Source of the DNA: UBA3792 sp045576895
GTDB lineage: Bacteria > Bacillota > Clostridia > Christensenellales > CAG-138
Assembly (NCBI GenBank): GCA_045576895.1
Contig: JAZNHI010000113.1
Coordinates: 1-5,479 of the forward strand
DNA length: 5,479 nucleotides
Direction of reading: 5' to 3'
In this document: piece after piece, positions 1 through 5,479 of the stretch
Position numbering within the stretch: the first letter of the stretch is position 1
Layout of the letters: each line of letters begins with the position of its first letter
The notes under the pieces: model-generated
What the model was told of the DNA's origin: nothing
The model's database searches: none
The model's input: only the letters and a program-made list of their open reading frames with translations
Position numbers and translations under genes: made by a program

Positions 1-1290
1 CGGTGTGGACAAATCGCAGAATACAAGCTGCGCTGAACGCTGCTCCGAAGATTCGAGCCAAATCCGATAGATGTTATCCAGACAGGCATTGACCTTACTG
101 GTATCCTCATCCGGCAGCATAGGATTATTGAGCCGCTGATCCAATGCGAGCTTGCGCCCGTCGTTGGTGATCTTCAGCATATTGTCCTCATACGGCTTGA
201 CAATACCCTTTCGCACGTTCTCCGCGCGCTCGGCAAAGCTCGCCACCATCTCGCGCTGAAAGTCGCTCGGCTTGATCACCTCGTTGTGGTACTCCGCTTC
301 CGGTACGGGAAGCTGCAGCATGTCCGCCGTCTGCACATCCGCAATATCCTTGAACATAGACACAAGCTCCGGAAGATTGAAGAACCGCGCAAATCGCGTC
401 TTTGCCCTATAGCCCGTACCCTCAGGGGCAAGCTCGATTGCAGTTACCGTCTCGCCGAAGGTGGAAGCCCACGCATCGAAATGCTGCAGGTGCGCGTCCT
501 TCAAACGGTTGTACTGGAGATAGCGCTGCATGGTGTACATCTCGGTCATGCTGTTGCTGATCGGTGTACCCGTAGCGAACACCACACCGTGGCTGTCTGT
601 GATCTCGTCAAGATACCGGCACTTCATGTACAGATCGGAGGACTTTTGCGCCTCGGTCTGTGAAATGCCTGCGACGTTTCGCATCTTGGTGTACAGATAC
701 AGGTTCTTGTAGTAGTGCGCTTCGTCGATAAACAACCGATCGACGCCGAGTTCCTCGAAGGTTACAACATCGTCCTTGCGTTCCCGATCATTCAGCCGCT
801 GCAGCTTTGTTTCCAACCCGCGCTTGGTTTTCTCCAACTGCTTGATCGACAGATAGTTTCCGTTCTCGGCTTCGAGCGCTTCGATCCCAAACGTGATCTC
901 CTCAATCTGTTCCTCGATCGTCCGCTTCTGCCGTTCCAGTGACAGCGGGATCTTCTCAAACTGCGAATGCCCGATAATGACTGCATCGTAATCGCCGGTC
1001 GCAATCCGGCTGCAGAAGCGTCTGCGGTTCTGCTTTTCAAAGTCCTTCTTGGTCGCAACAAGGATGTTCGCGGAGGGGTAGAGCTGCAGAAACTCACTTG
1101 CCCACTGTTCTGTTAGGTGGTTCGGAACGACGAACAGGGATTTGTGACAAAGCCCCAGCCGTTTCAACTCCATCGCCGCCGCGGTCATCTCGAAGGTCTT
1201 GCCTGCGCCGACGACGTGGGCAAGCAAGGTATTCCCGCCGTACAGGACACGCGCGATCGCGTTTGCCTGGTGCGGTCGCAGCGTGATCTC
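1..1290 (-). other. SNF2/superfamily 2 helicase domain, C-terminal lobe truncated by the window edge
   Basis: Residues about 1396-1825. LRPHQANAIAR (1399-1409) resembles the opening motif of SNF2-like ATPases. LLAHVVGAGKTFEM (1417-1430) holds Walker A, motif I, with Lys1426 and Thr1427. SLFVVPNHLTEQW (1446-1458) is motif Ia. LFIDEAHYYKN (1581-1591) is Walker B, motif II (DEAH). VVFATGTPISNS (1631-1642) is motif III. A charged coiled-coil-like insertion lies between motifs Ia and II (about 1512-1568). After a linker with ELAPEGTGYR (1681-1690) and TNDGRKLALDQRL (1770-1782), the window ends at QLVFCDLSTP (1816-1825), which is motif IV at the start of the second RecA lobe. Motifs V and VI, including the arginine finger, must lie outside. 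ATP-dependent translocation or remodelling of duplex DNA is the expected activity; strand separation is not implied by the motifs. Confidence 0.92.
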
Positions 1291-4200
1291 CGGGTTCATG
1301 CCCGGAAACACAAGATGATTGCCGTCGTATTCCCGTGGGCGGGTACTGTTGAATCGTTCGTTATACATGGTGACAAGCCGATCACGGCGTTGCGGATCTT
1401 TCCAGAGCCAGTCGCGGAACGCCTCCTGCAGCAGCGTTTGCTTCTGCTGTGCAAGGATCGTCTGCTTCATGTTGAGCACACGCTTTTCGCGTCCGTCGTC
1501 GTCGGTGACGGTGTCGTAGATTCGGACGTCTTTGAGATTCAGACTGTCCTCAAGGATATCGTAAGCGTTGATTCGATTCGTGCCGTAGGTGACATTTGCG
1601 GTGACATTGCCGTAATCGAGGTTTTTGCCTTCGATTCGCCATTCGCCGGTGATATCGAAGTAATGTACCTGTACATATCGCTGTGCTCTCCATCCGGGCT
1701 GCAGCGTGTCAAAGATGAACGCTTTGACATCCTCCTCCGGAATCCATGTCGCGCCGAGACGCACATTGATCTCGGAAGCATCCAGATCCTTCGGCTGTAC
1801 TTTCTCCAATGCAGAGATCGAGACGGAGAGCGCTTCGGCTTCTTCCGCCTTGCCGGAGTTTTGCAGCTTTTCCTGTACCGTGCGGAACGTGTTCAGCTTG
1901 CTGCGTACATTGCCGGATAAAAAAGCATCCGCTGTCACCAGCGGAAACGCTTTGAGATCGAAAGTATCCGGATTGTAGAAGCCCTCGTAGTAGGTGCCTA
2001 TGTCCCGGAAGACCAGTCCCGTGAGTTCGGCTTCGAGCGCATCTTCACTCTTTCCGGTCAACCCTGCCATATACGGAAGATCGACCTTCGCTTTTTCGGA
2101 AAGCGAAACGGTCAACGCTTCGGCGGCGGTGTCCACATGCGTGATTTCAGTGTACTGACGAACGGTGCGCTTATAGAACATATCCGCTTTTCGTTCCAGT
2201 TTCCCGTTCTCGTCGAGCACCTCCAGCGAGCAGAGCAGCGGGTATGACGAATCATCCGAGAACGCCATGCTATTGCCACGGCTGTTGAGCAAACCGTACT
2301 TTACGGTATAGGCATCGTAGAGGGTGTTCAGTTCCCGCTGCGTTTCCGCAATCGCGGCGTCCGAGTAGTCGTTCAACTGATGGTCGATCAGCTTGTGGGC
2401 GCAGTCGCGGATGGCGATCATGCCCTTGATCCGGTTCTGTGCAGTCAGCGAAACCTCAATCTTGGACATGATCGAGTTCTCACGGAAATAGATCTCTCCA
2501 TCCACGAGCGTAAACGAGAAGTTCCGTACATCGGGATCGGCGGGCAGCGTCGCCTTTGCCGTTCCCTCCAGTTCATCCTCCTGCTCCAATGCGACGATCT
2601 CGCCGTGGATATTGGCAATCGCATCCCGGAGCTGTTCGGAAAGGTCAGCGCCTTCAACCGGCTTCACGGTCTGTCCCATGCCGAAGCGCGTGCTTTCCTC
2701 GGTCAGTTCGCCGAGAATCATGTCCGGGTTCTTCAGGAAATACTCGTTGATCGGATAGCCGAGTTCAGACTTGCCGATGCGCAGCCAGTCTTCGTCAATC
2801 TCTATCGGGTGATCGCGTTTTTGCAAGAAAATGATGTCTGCAACGACGTCCGTACCGGCATTCGCTCGAAACGCATTGTTCGGAAGCCGAATCGCGCCTA
2901 AAAGCTCCGCGCGCTGTGCAAGATACTTGCGTACAGCCGGATTCGCTTTATCCATCGTACCGCTGGAGGTAATGAACGCGACAACGCCGCCGGGACGAAC
3001 CTTGTCCAACGCTTTCGCAAAGAAATAGTCATGGATCAGAAAATGGTTCTTGTCGTAGCGTTTGTCCGCAAGCGAATAGTCCCCGAACGGCACGTTGCCA
3101 ATCGCAACGTCAAAGAAGCTGTCGGGATAGACGGATTCTTCAAAGCCCTCAATGCGGATGTTCGCGTTCTGATAGAGCTGCTTAGCGATCCTTCCTGTCA
3201 GATCGTCCAGTTCCACACCGTAGAGTTTACTACTTTTCATGCTCTCCGGCAGCATTCCGAAGAAGTTCCCGATTCCGCAGGACGGCTCCAGAATATTGCC
3301 TGTCTGAAAGCCCATGTTGCCGATTGCTTCATACATGGCACGGATGACGATCGGGGAGGTGTAGTGCGCGTTCAGCGTGGAAGCCCGTGCGGATTCGTAT
3401 TCCCGATCCGTCAGCAGGTCTTTGAGTTCAGCATACTCGCTTTGCCACTGCTCTTTGGAATCGTCGAACGCATCCGGCAGACCGCCCCAACCGACGTATT
3501 GCGACAGGATGGCTTGTTCTTCCGGCGTCGCAAGCCGATTCTCGGCTTCGATCGCTTTGAGTGTTCGGATCGCTGCGACATTTCTCTGAAACTTTGTCTT
3601 CGCACCGCCTTCGCCTAAATGATCGTCCGTAATCCGGAAGTCGGTTCGCTTGTTCATGGTAGGTGTGGCGGGGATCGGTTCCGGCTCTTGGAACTCGCGC
3701 TCCCATGACGGGCGCAGGTCGATCACAATGCTGTGCAGCTTGACCGGTTCTTCCTGTGGCGCGGCTACTTCAGATTGTTCCACCGCGGCAGGTGGTAACT
3801 CCGTCGCCTGGGGTTCCTCTTGCGCCGGTTCTTGGAACTGCTGTTCCGGAGGAACGAACATCGCATTCCGCTGATCTTCTTTCAACAGCCATTCAAAGTT
3901 CGCTTTGCTCTCGGTACGGAAGATCGGATATCGGATCGTCGGATCGATCAGTTCGACGTGCATGGATGTCACGTTCGTGATCCGAAACTCCGTGCCGTCC
4001 AGATAGACGGTGTCGTCCACGGCATACGGGCGATAGAGGACGGAAGAAGATCCTTCCAAATCATCCGGCAGCAGTTCATCTTCCGGAATTATGTCTTCCG
4101 CAGGGGAAGGGATGGGCTCCCGCTTCTCCCCGAACAGAGAGAACTCGCCCTTGCGATATGCAGTCAGATTCTCTACGGCATGGTGTCGATCCTCATACCC

Positions 4201-5479
4201 GCGATCGGTAGAGAGCGTATTTGCTTCCAAAGACGTGAGCGTTTCAAGGATCGCTTGTACACGGGTTGGATCCGTCAACTGATTCTGAACCGTCTCGACG
4301 CTTTCCCAGTAATCCGAAATCGCATTTTGACGGAATGGGCGCTCATATTCCTGCGGGGCATCCGTAAAGGCATTGACAATGGATCGTGCAATCTGCTTCT
4401 GCTCATATGCAGACATCCGTAACCGATCCGCATCTGAAAGATATCGGTTCTGTTCGATCAGCGTTTCTATCCGTTTTCGTACCTTTGTCCAGTTCCATTC
4501 AATCTTGGCATACGGCGCGGATATGCTGCCGTGGCTGAACACCATGCCGCCGCTGTCATATGAGAGATTATCGTTTCCGCCATGCGAACCGGAAGTCCCA
4601 TGCATTTCTTTGAGAAAGGATTCACGTTCCTTGCTGTTCGGGTGCGCGAGAAAGAACGAATAGACGGAAAGACGCTGCTCGCTGCCGCCGTCCGATTCAT
4701 AGCCGCGCAGAACGCGGTCGATCTCGTCCATGGAAATAAACCGTGACAACTGCGGGTTATATTCCTCTGCCACGGCGAAATGCAACGGCTCGCGCCGCAA
4801 GTCTTCTAACTGCCGGAGCAGACGCATGGGGCGGTAGAAGCGAAACCGCAATAAACCGGGATTCTCCGCATGTGCTTCGGCAAAGAAACGCCATTCGTCG
4901 ATCAACGTATGCAGTGATTCCGGGTGCTCCATCTTTGTCATGAGCTGATCGCGCTGATCGTCAAATGCACCGGACAGCGCTTCGAAAGTCGGTAAGAAAC
5001 CTTGTGCTTTGCCTTCTTCGCTGAGGTCGCGCGCAGCGTACAGTAAACGTTCGGCAAGCGTTGAACGTTCATACACATTAACGCGCAGGAGTTCTTCTTG
5101 CGGCATATACCGTCCGAGATCCAACAGTTCTCGGATGCGTTTTGCTGCTTCTTCCCATGTAATCGTCATGGTCATGCCGCCTTGCACGGTATCTCCGGCA
5201 GAGATGCGAAAACCCTTTGCATCGTACCAAACGGCGTATTGCCGGTCATTCAGATAGAACCCTGCGCCGTTGGTGCCGTAGTGTTCTTTGAGGAACGCGG
5301 CATTTTCCTCCGGCGTGTGATCCTTCTGAAAGTACACGCAGATGATCAGTCGGCTGTTCCGGTCGTTTGCACCGAGCGTCAATGCTTCGTCGATCACCTG
5401 TTGCGGGTAGCGCAAAGAAAGCACGCCCGTACTTGACGTTTGCGGTTCAACCTCCTGCAAATCAAAAAGGGACATCTGC
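1..5479 (-). CDS. Giant N6-adenine DNA methyltransferase / SNF2-type helicase fusion protein, partial at both ends
   Basis: One frame runs through the whole window, 1825 codons after the in-frame ATG at 5475-5473, with no stop. Order of parts: duplicated N-terminal modules (residues about 41-445), a small conserved segment (478-535), a Pro/Glu-rich linker (541-605), an N6-methyltransferase (612-890; EPSCGIGNFF at 730-739, GNVPFGDY at 793-800), a conserved central region (970-1390) and a superfamily 2 helicase (1396 to the edge; GAGKT 1423-1427, DEAH 1584-1587, TGTP 1635-1638). Known of the family: such fusions are typical cargo of Tn1549/Tn916-like conjugative elements in Bacillota. Inferred: a cytoplasmic, ATP- and AdoMet-using DNA enzyme that acts on element DNA during transfer or establishment. 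The ATG at 5475 is probably internal, because it sits in a QMSLF sequence like linker motifs of relatives, and only four bases lie upstream, so no ribosome site can be judged. All expected motifs are intact, so this is not a decaying gene. The family call is firm; the cellular role is not. Confidence 0.95.
772..944 (-). other. Coiled-coil-like insertion in the helicase, between motifs Ia and II
   Basis: Residues about 1512-1568, between IIGHSQFEKIPLS (1500-1512) and VVTFEELGVDRLFIDEAH. It is rich in Glu, Lys, Arg, Gln and spaced Leu/Ile, with two helical halves (RTIEEQIEEITFGIEALEAE and KQLEKTKRGLETKLQRLNDR) separated by a GNYLS turn, suggesting an antiparallel hairpin protruding from the first RecA lobe. 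In remodelling ATPases such protrusions contact DNA or partners; here the role is unknown. Confidence 0.55.
1306..2568 (-). other. Conserved central region of the fusion protein, no recognised catalytic motif
   Basis: Residues about 970-1390, between the methyltransferase and the helicase. Recognisable family blocks are FRENSIMSKIEVS (997-1009), LNTLYDAYTVKYGLLNSRGN (1049-1068), SYPLLCSLEVLDENG (1077-1091), KADMFYKRTVRQ (1096-1107), VTADAFLSGNVRSKL (1180-1194), WIPEEDVKAFI (1244-1254) and TYGTNRINAYDILEDSLNL (1296-1314). The pattern of a helical segment, then strand-rich segments, then helices would suit a DNA-binding or target-recognition role linking the two enzymes, but this is inference. 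I see no nuclease, primase or zinc-binding signature. Confidence 0.6.
2806..3642 (-). other. N6-adenine DNA methyltransferase domain within the giant protein
   Basis: Residues about 612-890. The domain is preceded by FRITDDHLGEGG (613-624) and YVGWGGL (660-666), conserved lead-in blocks of this family. NAHYTSP (702-708) matches the motif-X-like region upstream of the AdoMet site. EPSCGIGNFFG (730-740) is motif I, the glycine-rich AdoMet-binding loop after a beta strand. LYGVELD (751-757) ends motif II with its acidic residue. IGNVPFGDY (792-800) is motif IV, the catalytic (N/D)PP(Y/F) position, here Asn-Val-Pro-Phe. VRPGGVVAFITS (826-837) is the following strand. AIRLPNNAF (861-869) and the segment to IIFLQKRD (881-888) complete the Rossmann-like fold, as in type I HsdM-like enzymes. 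No separate target-recognition domain is evident, so sequence specificity cannot be predicted. Activity is likely from the motifs but unproven. Confidence 0.9.
3661..3855 (-). other. Pro/Glu/Gln-rich interdomain linker
   Basis: Residues about 541-605. Composition is dominated by Pro, Glu, Gln and Ala (for example EQQFQEPAQEEPQ at 544-556 and FQEPEPIPATP at 595-605), interrupted by a short hydrophobic stretch, LHSIVIDLRPSW (580-591). This looks like a flexible, acidic tether between the N-terminal modules and the methyltransferase. The ATG at Met607, just after the linker, could in principle serve an internal start that would make a methyltransferase-helicase form without the modules, but no convincing ribosome site is seen, so this is not called. 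Confidence 0.6.
4420..4674 (-). repeat. N-terminal module, copy B of the internal protein duplication
   Basis: Residues about 268-352. Landmarks matching copy A are SFLKEMHGTSGSHGG (286-300), SYDSGGMVFSHG (305-316), and WNWTKVRKRIETLIEQNRYL (327-346). Copy B has a shorter approach to the tryptophan helix. Identity between the copies is concentrated in the FLKE..G..G, YD..G...S.G and W....KRI..L...RY blocks, so the duplication is old and visible at protein level only; the DNA is not a simple repeat. The tail (353-445) is mostly helical in character and ends at the second SLF motif. Confidence 0.65.
5089..5355 (-). repeat. N-terminal module, copy A of a diverged internal protein duplication
   Basis: Residues about 41-129. 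Landmarks are FLKEHYGTNG (61-70), VWYDAKGFRISAG (82-94), and TWEEAAKRIRELLDLGRYM (106-124). The same order of landmarks returns in copy B at residues 268-352. The pattern is a helix ending FLKE, a Gly-rich turn, a YD..G strand, then a Trp-started helix RI..L...RY. Copy A is followed by YERSTLAERLLYA (135-147), whose counterpart after copy B is YEQKQIARSIVNAF. Function is unknown. The position ahead of the methyltransferase, and the lack of catalytic motifs, suggest a binding or architectural role. Confidence 0.65.

Noticed and set aside
792..1097. Short minus-strand open frames (792-1097, 1539-1781, 2445-2657, 3411-3605, 3428-3706, 4467-4700)
   Set aside because: They overlap the giant gene in other frames and have Arg/Ser-rich, low-information translations.
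1117..1920. Plus-strand open frame of 267 codons, with others at 286-663, 2380-2901, 3031-3618, 3820-4422 and 5098-5436
   Set aside because: All are in exact codon register with the minus-strand gene, so a stop can arise only where that gene uses TTA, CTA or TCA, which it uses rarely. For example, the stops at 1918-1920 and 3616-3618 are antisense to TTA codons of Leu1186 and Leu620. The translations are rich in Arg, Leu and Val with no recognisable domain, and they cross conserved enzyme motifs of the real gene.
3655..3657. Internal ATG at Met607 as the start of a separate methyltransferase-helicase gene
   Set aside because: The frame is continuous with the upstream modules, no purine-rich ribosome site stands out before it, and fused architecture is normal for the family.
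5473..5475. ATG as the genuine start of the giant gene
   Set aside because: Only four bases lie upstream in the window, so no ribosome site can be assessed, and the frame stays open to the edge with an in-frame Gln that completes a QxSLF motif. It is treated as probably internal, but this is not excluded.
1..5479. CRISPR array, tRNA/rRNA, insertion sequence, promoter, terminator or riboswitch
   Set aside because: No regularly spaced direct repeats, tRNA-like cloverleaf, terminal inverted repeats or hairpin plus T-run was seen, and every base is accounted for by the coding frame.

Overview
The whole window lies inside one very large protein-coding gene on the minus strand. Reading the reverse complement from base 5478 down to base 1 gives one uninterrupted frame of 1826 codons. 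There is no stop, no frameshift, and no start or stop that can be confirmed inside the window. Residue numbers below count from the in-frame ATG at 5475-5473, which is residue 1, so residue k occupies bases 5478-3k down to 5476-3k. That ATG is only a reference point. The true N-terminus probably lies upstream, beyond base 5479, and the C-terminus lies beyond base 1.

The protein is a giant fusion of an N6-adenine DNA methyltransferase and an SNF2/superfamily 2 helicase. Proteins of this type, annotated 'SNF2 family / DEAD/DEAH helicase' or 'N-6 DNA methylase' and often 2000-3000 residues long, are carried by integrative and conjugative elements (Tn1549/Tn916-like) and plasmids of gut and oral Firmicutes (Bacillota). 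The family match is from recalled conserved blocks, not a database search. The sequence is of middling GC, which fits a Bacillota host, but nothing here fixes a genus.

Layout in the direction of transcription (high to low coordinates): (1) about 5478-4130, an N-terminal region with two diverged copies of one module, each followed by a helical tail, and an SLF-type short motif at the start and end of the region; (2) about 4060-3870, a small conserved segment around YLDGTEFRIT and PIFR; (3) about 3855-3660, a Pro/Glu/Gln-rich linker; (4) about 3642-2806, the methyltransferase domain with an AdoMet-binding motif EPSCGIGNFF and a catalytic-type motif GNVPFGDY; (5) about 2800-1306, a long conserved central region without a recognised catalytic motif; (6) 1290-1, the helicase, with LRPHQ, Walker A GAGKT, DEAH, TGTP and the start of its second RecA lobe. 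The last helicase motifs are cut off by the window edge.

No other gene, RNA, insertion sequence, CRISPR array, promoter or terminator can be supported. The plus-strand open frames are antisense shadows. The most useful biological idea is that this mobile-element protein modifies or remodels element DNA during transfer, possibly as an anti-restriction factor comparable to the phage P1 DarB methyltransferase-helicase. That role is inference.
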